Positions 1-7,923 of a DNA stretch of 58,478 nucleotides are shown here, piece by piece. The position numbers and the translations under genes were made by a program. The stretch covers positions 1 through 58,478 of the forward strand of contig CAYYBG010000009.1 of NCBI GenBank assembly GCA_964470195.1. The letters run 5' to 3'. Each line of letters opens with the position of its first letter. Position 1 is the first letter of the stretch. Origin of the DNA: RFPI01 sp964470195 (GTDB lineage: Bacteria > Pseudomonadota > Gammaproteobacteria > Burkholderiales > Methylophilaceae). Under the pieces are notes generated by a model, which was not told the DNA's origin, searched no databases, and saw only the letters and a list, made by a program, of their open reading frames with translations.

Positions 1-2
1 AT

Positions 3-962
3 AAGTCCGCCAGTGAGCCTTTGCCGGGCTTTAAAGAAGTCAAACCACAGGTGTTTGCGGGACTATATCCAGTAGAATCCAATCAATTTGAAGCCTTGCG
101 TAATGCACTCGAAAAACTGCGTTTAAATGATGCGTCTTTGCAGTTTGAGCCAGAAAACTCTACCGCTTTAGGTTTTGGCTTCCGTTGTGGCTTTTTGGGC
201 TTGTTGCATATGGAAATTGTGCAAGAGCGTTTAGAGCGTGAGTACGATATGGACTTAATCACTACCGCTCCCACGGTAGTGTATGAATTGTTATTGAAAA
301 GCGGTGAAGTGGTACAGATTGAAAATCCGTCGCGCTTGCCTGAACCCTCAAGAGTAGAGGAAATACGCGAGCCTATGATTTTGGTCAATCTGCTGATGCC
401 ACAAGAATATGTGGGGCCAGTCATGACCCTATGTAACTTGAAGCGAGGCGTACAGCGCAATATGCAGTATATGGGTAGGCAGGTGATGTTGAGTTACGAA
501 TTGCCTTTGAATGAAGTGGTGTTGGATTTTTTTGATAAATTGAAGTCTGTCTCGCGTGGCTACGCTTCTATGGACTATGAGTTTTTGGAGTTTCGTCCGG
601 CAGATTTGGTGAAATTGGATATTATGGTGAATGGTGAGCGAGTGGATGCCTTGTCCTTGATCGTGCACCGGTCTAACAGTGTATATCGGGGTCGCGAGTT
701 GGCCTCCAAGATGCGTGAATTGATACCACGGCAAATGTTCGACGTTGCCATTCAAGCGGCAATTGGTGCAAATATTATTGCGCGTGAGACAGTCAAAGCG
801 ATGCGTAAGAATGTGTTGGCGAAATGTTATGGTGGCGATATTACGCGCAAGAGAAAATTGCTTGAAAAGCAAAAAGAGGGCAAAAAACGTATGAAACAAG
901 TCGGTAATGTTGAAATTCCGCAAGAGGCCTTCTTAGCCATTCTGCGTGTTGAAGATAAATAG
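3..962 (+). CDS. lepA: Elongation factor 4 (LepA), 5'-truncated
   Basis: Back-translocating ribosomal GTPase; only the C-terminal half lies in the window. The open frame is already running at base 3, so the TTG at 21 is not the real start. Visible are the EF-G domain III/V-like regions and the LepA-specific C-terminal domain, with the basic stretch near the end (ITRKRKLLEKQKEGKKRMK) and the ending FLAILRVEDK typical of LepA. The GTPase domain is outside the window. Only 19 bases separate it from lepB, the usual lepA-lepB order of proteobacteria. Identification is by recognised family sequence. Confidence 0.96.
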   Translation, partial: KSASEPLPGFKEVKPQVFAGLYPVESNQFEALRNALEKLRLNDASLQFEPENSTALGFGFRCGFLGLLHMEIVQERLEREYDMDLITTAPTVVYELLLKSGEVVQIENPSRLPEPSRVEEIREPMILVNLLMPQEYVGPVMTLCNLKRGVQRNMQYMGRQVMLSYELPLNEVVLDFFDKLKSVSRGYASMDYEFLEFRPADLVKLDIMVNGERVDALSLIVHRSNSVYRGRELASKMRELIPRQMFDVAIQAAIGANIIARETVKAMRKNVLAKCYGGDITRKRKLLEKQKEGKKRMKQVGNVEIPQEAFLAILRVEDK

Positions 963-981
963 CGCAAAAAAAGGATAAAAC

Positions 982-1728
982 ATGATATTAGCTTTGATTA
1001 TGATGGTAGTCCTACTGCTAACGGGGATAATCTGGTTGCTGGACTCGTTATGGTTTGCCAAACGTCGTGCTCCAGGGCAAAAACTACCAGTATGGGTGGA
1101 ATATTCACGCAGTTTCTTTCCGGTGATATTGGTGGTATTTGTCATCCGCTCTTTTATTGTAGAGCCATTCAAAATTCCATCAGGTTCTATGATGCCCACT
1201 CTGCTGGCAGGAGATTTTATTTTAGTGAATAAATTTAGTTATGGATTGAGAGTGCCAGTTCTGAACAATACCTTTATTACTGTAGGGCAGCCACAACGTG
1301 GCGACATTTTTGTATTTCATTATCCGCCTGAACCATCGATAGATTACATCAAGCGTGTGGTAGGCTTGCCCGGTGACAAAATCGTCTACAAAGACCGTAT
1401 TCTATATGTCAATGGTCAGCAAATTGATACCAGCGAAATGGGCGATTATCCCTATGAGGGTATCGGCATGAACTACATCAATGCCAAACGTTTGCAAGAG
1501 CGTTTGGGGGATGTGCAGCATGATATTCTGCATGACCCTGACGCATTCAGTAAGGATGTTGAAGTGATTGTTCCTGCGGGACATTATTTCGCCATGGGAG
1601 ATAATCGAGACAATAGTCGTGATAGTCGTTACTGGGGATTTGTCCCCGAGCAAAATCTAGTGGGCAAGGCCTTTTTTATTTGGTGGAATTTCTCTGAGTT
1701 CGGTCGTATTGGTACCGTGCTTCATTGA
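982..1728 (+). CDS. lepB: Signal peptidase I
   Basis: Inner-membrane serine protease that removes signal peptides from secreted proteins. The 248-residue protein has a hydrophobic segment at about residues 1-22 and a second at about 45-60. The catalytic serine motif PSGSMMPTL places Ser69 as nucleophile, and IKRVVGLPGDK gives Lys124 as general base. A third conserved box, MGDNRDNSRDSRYWG, begins at about residue 205. It is shorter than E. coli LepB (324 residues) but within the family range. It sits directly after lepA and before rnc, the classical operon. An AAAGGA-like ribosome site precedes the ATG. Confidence 0.96.
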   Translation: MILALIMMVVLLLTGIIWLLDSLWFAKRRAPGQKLPVWVEYSRSFFPVILVVFVIRSFIVEPFKIPSGSMMPTLLAGDFILVNKFSYGLRVPVLNNTFITVGQPQRGDIFVFHYPPEPSIDYIKRVVGLPGDKIVYKDRILYVNGQQIDTSEMGDYPYEGIGMNYINAKRLQERLGDVQHDILHDPDAFSKDVEVIVPAGHYFAMGDNRDNSRDSRYWGFVPEQNLVGKAFFIWWNFSEFGRIGTVLH

Positions 1729-1762
1729 CGCGATGTAGGCTCAATATAAGGCGATAGACAAG

Positions 1763-2476
1763 ATGCAAGACTACAGCGGATTAGAGCGAGAAATAGCTTA
1801 TCAATTTAAAGATCGCCTATGGTTGCAGTTGGCCCTAACCCATCGTAGCCATAGTGCACGCAATAATGAGCGACTTGAGTTTCTTGGCGATGGGGTGTTG
1901 AATTTTCTGATAGCGCACATGATATTCAATGCATTTGCTGATATTGATGAAGGCGAAATGAGTCGTATACGTGCTCAGTTGGTCAAAGAAGCGACCTTGA
2001 GTGAAATTGCCCATGAGATGAATCTGGGCCAATTTTTACGTTTAGGCGAAGGTGAGATGAAAAGCGCTGGTTGGCGGAGACCTTCGGTATTAGCCGATGC
2101 ACTGGAAGCTATATTTGCCGCGGTATTTTTAGATGGTGGTTATCCATCTGCTAATCAATTGGCGCAAAAATTATTTCAACATCGTCTATCCAGTGTCAAT
2201 CCCAAAGCGGTCGGCAAAGACGCGAAAACGATGTTGCAAGAGCTTCTACAAGCGCATAAATTGGAATTGCCTAACTATCAAATTTTGCGCACTGAAGGTG
2301 AAGCTCACCAGCAGACTTTCTTTGTGCAATGTCATATTCAACAATTGGCAATTGTCACTCAGGGGCAGGGCGGCAGCCGTCGCAATGCAGAACAGATGTC
2401 GGCCGAGCACGCTTTGTCATTGGCACAGCAGTCTCTAGCGCAACCATCCAAAAAATCGCGAGAATTAAAAGGTTAA
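1763..2476 (+). CDS. rnc: Ribonuclease III
   Basis: Double-strand-specific endoribonuclease that processes rRNA precursors and structured mRNAs. The 237-residue protein carries the nuclease signature ERLEFLGDGVLNFLI at about residues 36-50; the usual ERLEFLGDSVL serine is a glycine here, with the acidic metal ligands kept. A C-terminal double-stranded-RNA-binding domain spans about residues 157-225. It lies between lepB and era, with era starting six bases after its stop, as in E. coli, where RNase III also cuts its own leader. No leader structure was examined closely here. Confidence 0.95.
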   Translation: MQDYSGLEREIAYQFKDRLWLQLALTHRSHSARNNERLEFLGDGVLNFLIAHMIFNAFADIDEGEMSRIRAQLVKEATLSEIAHEMNLGQFLRLGEGEMKSAGWRRPSVLADALEAIFAAVFLDGGYPSANQLAQKLFQHRLSSVNPKAVGKDAKTMLQELLQAHKLELPNYQILRTEGEAHQQTFFVQCHIQQLAIVTQGQGGSRRNAEQMSAEHALSLAQQSLAQPSKKSRELKG

Positions 2477-2481
2477 ACGCT

Positions 2482-3378
2482 ATGAGCAGTGTTGCTGATC
2501 AAGATTTTCACTGTGGTACTGTTGCCATTGTTGGGCGTCCCAATGTCGGTAAATCTACTTTGCTTAATCATATTCTCGGCGTCAAGCTGAGTATTACCTC
2601 GCGCAAAGCGCAAACCACCCGTCATCGACTGTTGGGTATTCATACCACTGCGCAAGCACAGTACCTATTTGTCGATACGCCCGGCTTTCAAACCAAGCAT
2701 ATCAATGCACTGAATCGTATGCTAAATAAGACAGTGACCCAGGTACTATCTGAGGTAGATGTGGTGTTGATGGTGATCGAAGCGGGTTATTTCGCTGCAG
2801 CCGATCAGCAAGTGTTGGAGTTGTTGCCTAGTAACAAACCTGTCATATTGGTGATCAACAAAGCCGATCAAATATCCCACAAAGCCGAGCTGTTGCCATT
2901 TATTCAAGAGCAAAGCGCACGTTTTGCCTTTACTGCTGTGATTCCTGTCAGCGCCAAAAAAGATTTACATCTAGATACATTGTTACAAGCCATTACACCA
3001 TTATTGCCAAAACAAGCAGCGATTTATGAAGAGGATGAACTGACCGATAAAAATGAGCGTTTTTTAGCCGCAGAGCTGTTGCGTGAAAAAGCCTTTAGAT
3101 TTTTGGGGGATGAGTTACCTTATGGCATCGCAGTAGAAATTGAACAGTTTGTGATGGAGGGAAAATTGCGCCGTATCCATGCCGCTTTTATCGTTGATAA
3201 AGAGAGCCAAAAACCCATGTTAATTGGCAAAGCTGGCGCTAAACTTAAGCAAATCTCCACCGAAGCGCGATTGGATATGGAAAAATTGTTTGGTGGTAAA
3301 GTTTGGCTAGAAACGTGGGTTAAGGTTAAGGGTGGCTGGGCGGACGATGATCGAGCGCTTAAAAGCCTAGGCTTTTAA
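2482..3378 (+). CDS. era: GTPase Era
   Basis: Ribosome-associated GTPase that binds the 3' end of 16S rRNA and assists 30S maturation. Of 298 residues, the GTPase boxes are GRPNVGKST (about 18-26), DTPGF (65-69) and NKAD (126-129); a C-terminal KH domain carries GKAGAKLKQI. The open frame extends back to 2329 inside rnc, but the ATG at 2482 with AAGG nine bases upstream gives the standard length and N terminus. It follows rnc by five bases and precedes recO by 14, an arrangement shared with many proteobacteria. Confidence 0.95.
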   Translation: MSSVADQDFHCGTVAIVGRPNVGKSTLLNHILGVKLSITSRKAQTTRHRLLGIHTTAQAQYLFVDTPGFQTKHINALNRMLNKTVTQVLSEVDVVLMVIEAGYFAAADQQVLELLPSNKPVILVINKADQISHKAELLPFIQEQSARFAFTAVIPVSAKKDLHLDTLLQAITPLLPKQAAIYEEDELTDKNERFLAAELLREKAFRFLGDELPYGIAVEIEQFVMEGKLRRIHAAFIVDKESQKPMLIGKAGAKLKQISTEARLDMEKLFGGKVWLETWVKVKGGWADDDRALKSLGF

Positions 3379-3392
3379 GTGAGTGTGCTGCC

Positions 3393-4121
3393 ATGATAGG
3401 CACAACAACTCGTCAGGAAAACCAAGCTGTATTTGTATTACACAGTTACCCTTTTAAAGAAACCAGTCTGATTGTTGAGTTATTCACCCGCGACTTTGGC
3501 CGAATCGCGGTGGTAGCCAAAGGAGCGAGGCGTCCACGTTCGGCATTACGTGGCATGCTGCAGTCGTTTCAATCTTTGCTGGCCACTTGGTCAGGCAAAC
3601 AAGAATTAAAAACCCTACATAGTTTGGAATGGCATGCTGGCTTATTGGTCTTGCCGGGTGAATCTCTGATGTGCGGCTTTTATTTGAATGAGTTATTAAT
3701 GCGTTTGTTGCCACGTGATGATGCCCATGAAGTCTTATTTGATGAATATGCGCAGACACTCAAGCACTTGGCCAATCAATCCCAAGAAAGCGCCGTGATA
3801 TTACGCAAATTTGAATTAACACTATTGCAGCAACTTGGCTATGCCGTACCTTTGCTGCAGAATATCTACGATGAGACAGTTGAAGCGCAGCAACAATATT
3901 ACTATTTGCCAGAGGTTGGACCAGTAACCAGCGTCCATGCAGGACAGGAAAATGGCGTACAATTGCACGGTGAAACTTTGTTGGCAATGGCGCGTGAAGA
4001 TTACAGCGCACCGCTGACGCAACAACAAAGCAAACAACTGATGCGTTTGTTAATCAATCATTATCTTGGTGAACAAGTACTACATACACGTCAATTATTG
4101 ATGGATTTACAAACGCTTTAA
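3393..4121 (+). CDS. recO: DNA repair protein RecO
   Basis: Recombination mediator that helps load RecA on SSB-coated single-stranded DNA in the RecFOR pathway. The 242-residue product has the N-terminal OB-fold (VFVLHSYPFKETSLIVELFT, then AVVAKGARRP, a typical RecO block) and a helical C-terminal domain. No zinc-binding cysteine cluster is visible, as in E. coli RecO. Placement after era and before pdxJ matches the conserved era-recO-pdxJ-acpS order. Confidence 0.92.
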   Translation: MIGTTTRQENQAVFVLHSYPFKETSLIVELFTRDFGRIAVVAKGARRPRSALRGMLQSFQSLLATWSGKQELKTLHSLEWHAGLLVLPGESLMCGFYLNELLMRLLPRDDAHEVLFDEYAQTLKHLANQSQESAVILRKFELTLLQQLGYAVPLLQNIYDETVEAQQQYYYLPEVGPVTSVHAGQENGVQLHGETLLAMAREDYSAPLTQQQSKQLMRLLINHYLGEQVLHTRQLLMDLQTL

Positions 4122-4146
4122 TCAAGAACCTCTTTGACAAATTCCA

Positions 4147-4875
4147 ATGAAAAAACTCGGTATTAATATTGATCATGTCGCCACCTTGAGACAAGCACGT
4201 GGAACCAGCTATCCTGATCCGATAGAAGCGGCATTATTGGCAGAGCAGGCAGGTGCAGATGGGATCACATTGCACCTGCGCGAAGATAGACGGCATATCC
4301 AAGACGCTGATGTGTATGCCATGCGACCTCTGCTTAAAACCAAAATGAATCTTGAGATGGCCGTCACCCAAGAGATGCTTAATATCGCCTTAAAAGTAAA
4401 ACCTCAGGACGTATGTTTGGTGCCAGAGCGACGAGAGGAGCTCACCACAGAGGGTGGCTTAAATGTATTAGCACAACAGTCCAAAATACAGGACTTTTGC
4501 CAGATATTTGCGGAACAAAATATCCGAGTGTCATTGTTTATTGCCCCAGACCTTGCACAAATTGATGCTGCACTCAAAGTGGGGGCACCCATTATTGAGA
4601 TTCATACCGGCCACTTTGCCGACAGCCATGGTGAACAACAGCAAACTGAGTTGAAAAAAATCATCAATGCCGTCGAATATGCCCATCAAGCTGGTTTGGT
4701 AGTAAATGCTGGACATGGCTTGAATATTCAGAATGTACATTTCATGACAGCGATCCCCCAGCTGTATGAATTAAATATTGGTCATGCCATCGTGGCGCGA
4801 GCAGTGATGATAGGTTGGCAGGCTGCAGTGCGTGAGATGAAAAATCTAATGACAGATAACAAGAGCCCATCATGA
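4147..4875 (+). CDS. pdxJ: Pyridoxine 5'-phosphate synthase
   Basis: Condenses 1-deoxyxylulose 5-phosphate with 3-amino-1-hydroxyacetone 1-phosphate to give pyridoxine 5'-phosphate, the last ring-forming step of DXP-dependent vitamin B6 synthesis. The 242-residue length is standard. Recognisable blocks are NIDHVATLRQARGTSYPDP near the N terminus, HLREDRRHI, the EIHTGHFA box and VNAGHGLN, all phosphate- or substrate-binding elements of the TIM barrel. Its TGA overlaps the acpS start by four bases, implying translational coupling. Confidence 0.96.
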   Translation: MKKLGINIDHVATLRQARGTSYPDPIEAALLAEQAGADGITLHLREDRRHIQDADVYAMRPLLKTKMNLEMAVTQEMLNIALKVKPQDVCLVPERREELTTEGGLNVLAQQSKIQDFCQIFAEQNIRVSLFIAPDLAQIDAALKVGAPIIEIHTGHFADSHGEQQQTELKKIINAVEYAHQAGLVVNAGHGLNIQNVHFMTAIPQLYELNIGHAIVARAVMIGWQAAVREMKNLMTDNKSPS

Positions 4876-5261
4876 TCTATGGCGTCGGTACTGATTTGGT
4901 CGAAGTGACTCGTATACAAGAATCTTTGCAACGATTTGGTCACGATTTTGCGAGACGTATTTTGGGGGAATATGAGTTACAAGAGTTCGCCCAGTCATCT
5001 CAACAGGCACGCTTTTTAGCCAAACGGTTTGCTGCCAAAGAGGCCTTTGCCAAGGCCCTAGGGACGGGTATTCGTCATCCTGCAACCTTTGCTAATATCC
5101 AAGTCGCCCATGATGATATGGGCAAGCCGGTATTTGATTTTGCCCCAGAGTTGATGGCATTGTTAGAGACAAAGCAGATATGTTTCGCTCATCTTTCGGT
5201 CTCGGATGAAAAAGCCTTTGCTACCGCCATGGTAGTGTTAGAAAAAGCCGATATAGAATAA
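4872..5261 (+). CDS. acpS: Holo-[acyl-carrier-protein] synthase
   Basis: Transfers the 4'-phosphopantetheine arm from coenzyme A to apo-ACP, activating fatty acid synthesis. The 129-residue product shows GVGTDLVEVTRI with the magnesium-binding Asp8 and KRFAAKEAFAKALGTGI with Glu57, the two hallmark blocks. The start ATG overlaps the pdxJ stop (ATGA at 4872-4875), the common pdxJ-acpS coupling. The ending is close to tcdA, five bases on. Confidence 0.95.
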   Translation: MIYGVGTDLVEVTRIQESLQRFGHDFARRILGEYELQEFAQSSQQARFLAKRFAAKEAFAKALGTGIRHPATFANIQVAHDDMGKPVFDFAPELMALLETKQICFAHLSVSDEKAFATAMVVLEKADIE

Positions 5262-5266
5262 ACAGC

Positions 5267-6064
5267 ATGTCGAACCTGCAAACACCTGATTATGCCCGTC
5301 GTTTTGGCGGTGTCGGACGACTTTATGGCGAAGCCGCATGGCAATCCTTTCAGCACAAGCATATCGTAGTGGTAGGAATAGGGGGAGTAGGCAGTTGGGC
5401 AGTCGAAGGCTTGGCTCGCAATGCCATAGGCAAACTGACACTGATAGATTTAGATCATTTAGCCGAGTCAAATATCAATCGCCAATTACCTGCACTTGAG
5501 GAAAACTTGGGTAAAGCCAAAGTCATTGCCATGCAACAACGCATAGCGCAAATTAATCCCGCCTGTCAGGTGCATGCTATAGAAGAATTTGTCACAGTTG
5601 ACAATGTGGCAGCCTTGATCCCAGCAGACGCAGATGCTGTGATCGATGCGGTCGATGATGTCAAAGCTAAACTGGCCCTGATATTGCACTGTCGCCAACA
5701 AAAAATACCAATCGTCACTGCAGGTGGAGCAGGTGGCAGGGTAGACCCAAGTAAAATTAAATTCGCCGATTTAGCTTTTGTGCAAGGCGATAGATTACTC
5801 GCCAAAGTACGCAATCAATTACGCCGTGATTATGGCTACGCCAAAGTCGCCAATAAAGGCAAAGCCAAACCCAGCAAAATGGGGATATGTGCGGTTTATT
5901 CAGACGAAGTAGTGCAAACGCCAGATGATTCTTGTGCAACTGATACCGCTTTGACGGGTTTAAATTGTGCGGGTTATGGTTCGTCTGTTTGTGTCACTGC
6001 ACCGTTTGGGTTTATGGCGGCAGCGCAGGTGATGCGAATATTGCTCGAGGATTCTGAAAGTTAA
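5267..6064 (+). CDS. tcdA: tRNA threonylcarbamoyladenosine dehydratase
   Basis: ThiF/E1-like ATP-dependent enzyme that cyclises t6A37 to ct6A in ANN-decoding tRNAs. The 265-residue protein has the nucleotide-binding GIGGVGSWAVEGL motif at about residues 37-49, the ESNINRQLPA block that follows the adenylation loop, and DAVDDVKAKL. These are typical of TcdA/CsdL rather than of ThiF or MoeB. It ends the forward housekeeping run; an AT-rich inverted repeat follows immediately. Confidence 0.9.
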   Translation: MSNLQTPDYARRFGGVGRLYGEAAWQSFQHKHIVVVGIGGVGSWAVEGLARNAIGKLTLIDLDHLAESNINRQLPALEENLGKAKVIAMQQRIAQINPACQVHAIEEFVTVDNVAALIPADADAVIDAVDDVKAKLALILHCRQQKIPIVTAGGAGGRVDPSKIKFADLAFVQGDRLLAKVRNQLRRDYGYAKVANKGKAKPSKMGICAVYSDEVVQTPDDSCATDTALTGLNCAGYGSSVCVTAPFGFMAAAQVMRILLEDSES

Positions 6065-6094
6065 AATAAATTTTTTGCATCAAAAAATTATTTT
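6063..6094 (+). repeat. AT-rich inverted repeat after tcdA
   Basis: A near-perfect inverted repeat has a left arm of 15 bases and a right arm of 14, differing by one bulged A, around a CAT loop. It overlaps the tcdA stop codon, and a run of six T follows at about 6099-6104. It could be a weak intrinsic terminator for the lepA-tcdA operon; the stem is nearly all A/T so strength is doubtful. Confidence 0.5.
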
Positions 6095-6151
6095 GCACTT
6101 TTTTAACGACGGAAGTTTGAAAGCTTATCAATCCTATTTTCCAACATGCTG

Positions 6152-6952
6152 CTACCGAAGGGGAGAATCCTCCGAGGCAAGTGCTTGGTCTGCAATAAGT
6201 TGTTGAGAGTTGCTTATCCTGCGGAATGTGAGGTTGAATCTTGAACCGCTAACTTTCAATCGCTTTGGGACTGAATGCTGCCAATAATGCTGTAGTTCTC
6301 CTCGCATTATTAAAAGCGTGCCGTGCTTGAGTGGAAACGACATCTTCAAAGTTGGGTCATCTTTTCTTCTAACAAAAAAGTCCCGGGTTTCGCCAAAATT
6401 TGCTGACGCTATTACAGGATTTATCCCCAACTCTTTCTCATCGTCGGCATGCCAATTCATACTATCCTGGCCATCTCGATACCAATTCAACAAAACACTA
6501 TTGAAGGTGATACCTGCGCAGTGTTCAATCTTTTGCTTTAGGTATAGAAGCCCCTTGTTCCATGGGTTGGGTATGCATTTAATGCCAGAGTAGGTGTAGG
6601 TTTTTTCGTTATCGCCATACCAAGCGGTCAATCTCGGCAGAGGCATGACTTTTCCGTAAAGGTTTATGTAATCCTGCTTCCATTGGATGTTGGAAAAGCG
6701 AATGTTGGCCAATGCATCGGCAGAGTACTCCTTCCATTTTGCAGTTCGCCCATCGACTGTATCGTTTTCAAGGAAGTACTCAACAGTTCTGTCGCTAATC
6801 TTTTTGTCGAAAAAATGTTCTATATAGAGGATTTCTCCGTTTGGAACGGTAATCAGATAGCCACGCACATCATCCAACCACTTAGCAGTGCAATCACTTC
6901 GATTTGGCAGGTCGAATGGAAAGTCAGTTTCTGCGGTTTTAAATAGATCCAC
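6152..6952 (-). CDS. AlkB-family 2OG-Fe(II) dioxygenase
   Basis: Predicted 2-oxoglutarate/Fe(II) oxygenase of the AlkB family, which oxidatively removes alkyl groups from nucleic acid bases. The 266-residue protein has the iron-binding HAD triplet (His168, Asp170) and distal His226 in QHSVPK. The 2-oxoglutarate arginine region is RFNLTFR (Arg238, Arg244), and NFGETRDF corresponds to the ALKBH2/3 block before the strand core. About 140 residues precede the core; their role is unclear. It overlaps the upstream methyltransferase by 14 bases, so the two are probably co-expressed. The native substrate (DNA, tRNA or other) cannot be read from sequence. Confidence 0.85.
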   Translation of the reverse strand: MDLFKTAETDFPFDLPNRSDCTAKWLDDVRGYLITVPNGEILYIEHFFDKKISDRTVEYFLENDTVDGRTAKWKEYSADALANIRFSNIQWKQDYINLYGKVMPLPRLTAWYGDNEKTYTYSGIKCIPNPWNKGLLYLKQKIEHCAGITFNSVLLNWYRDGQDSMNWHADDEKELGINPVIASANFGETRDFFVRRKDDPTLKMSFPLKHGTLLIMRGELQHYWQHSVPKRLKVSGSRFNLTFRRISNSQQLIADQALASEDSPLR

Positions 6953-7721
6953 TTAACACCTCTACATGTAACTCCCAAGAAATTAAATTTGTTTTGTTTT
7001 TGTATTTTAACTTGTCGTCGATATGCGATTTTAAAACTTTGATCCTAGAAGCATATTTTTCATCGTAAATTTCCTTCTGAAGTACTCTAAATCTGACGTC
7101 ACCGCCATGGAAAGATCGACTATGACTTACTGCCAGCAAGCAGTGATGCCCTTTGGTTTTTAGCATTTTCTCGAGCAGGTCGAAATGCTTAAAGCTTTCG
7201 ATGTCCAGTACATTGGATAGGAGATGAATATTGTTGACGGCCTCAATTGAAGCTAGCTCTTCTGCTGTCAAATCATCCAGTTTCTTCTGAATACTAACTA
7301 CTGGCTGCCCACTAACACTCAAATAACATTCGAGTATTGCTTTTGCTCTTTCTAGAGCTACTTCAGAAGGCTCTATTAAGACGACGGACTCGATTCTTTT
7401 GACAAAATCGCGTCCTAGGGTGTCGAAGAGAAGGGCATCAGCCAGCCCTTGGCCGCAACCATAGTCGAATATTCTAACTTCGCCATCGGGGATAGTGACC
7501 TGTTTGAGGAAATGATTCCATTCATATTTGGTCATTGGCCCATAAGAGTGAAGATACTGGTTAAGTTGTTCTTGAGAGCACAGTATATTCCTGCCGCGTC
7601 CAAGTTGATTCCAGACAATTATGCCGTAATCTTCACCTGCTATTTCCCTCAGCTTATCGAAAGAAATATTTCCAGCGTGAATCTTTCCCTCTCTGATTGC
7701 GTCCTGTACTCGGTCACTCAT
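6939..7721 (-). CDS. Class I SAM-dependent methyltransferase-like protein
   Basis: The 260-residue protein has a Rossmann methyltransferase core: motif I FDYGCGQG at about 85-92, an acidic strand end LIEPSEVALERA at about 115-125, and a later HLLSNVLDI strand. About 80 residues with no recognised domain precede the core. The specific methyl acceptor is not recognised. It is first in a two-gene unit with the AlkB-type enzyme and diverges from htpG. The first 50 codons include AGA, two AGG and three ATA, rarer choices than in most neighbouring genes, consistent with but not proof of transfer. Confidence 0.7.
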   Translation of the reverse strand: MSDRVQDAIREGKIHAGNISFDKLREIAGEDYGIIVWNQLGRGRNILCSQEQLNQYLHSYGPMTKYEWNHFLKQVTIPDGEVRIFDYGCGQGLADALLFDTLGRDFVKRIESVVLIEPSEVALERAKAILECYLSVSGQPVVSIQKKLDDLTAEELASIEAVNNIHLLSNVLDIESFKHFDLLEKMLKTKGHHCLLAVSHSRSFHGGDVRFRVLQKEIYDEKYASRIKVLKSHIDDKLKYKNKTNLISWELHVEVLSGSI

Positions 7722-7851
7722 AATGAAAAATACACCCCTAGAATAGATTAAGAATAAATCCCCTGAAACGTTGCTAAATCATATGTAGATTATATTCATA
7801 AATATATCGCCATATAAAATCGTTTGTTAAAGAAAATTTCATTCCGTTACT

Positions 7852-7879
7852 CTTGAAATTTCATTTTTCATCCCTATTT
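7852..7879 (+). promoter_or_regulatory. Sigma-32 (heat-shock) promoter of htpG
   Basis: CTTGAAA at 7852-7858 is an exact match to the sigma-32 -35 core. After 13 bases comes CCCTATTT at 7872-7879, close to the -10 element CCCCATNT. It lies 45 bases before the htpG start, a gene that is a known RpoH regulon member. Confidence 0.75.
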
Positions 7880-7923
7880 CTTTGCTGTTCCAACATTCTT
7901 ATATTCAACAGGAGCTTTTCACC

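Noticed and set aside
429..923. 164-codon open frame antisense to lepA
   Set aside because: It is fully inside a conserved gene on the other strand, with no recognisable domain and no ribosome site of note.
2329..2481. Extended N terminus for Era
   Set aside because: It would overlap rnc by 148 bases; ATG 2482 has its own ribosome site and gives the standard length.
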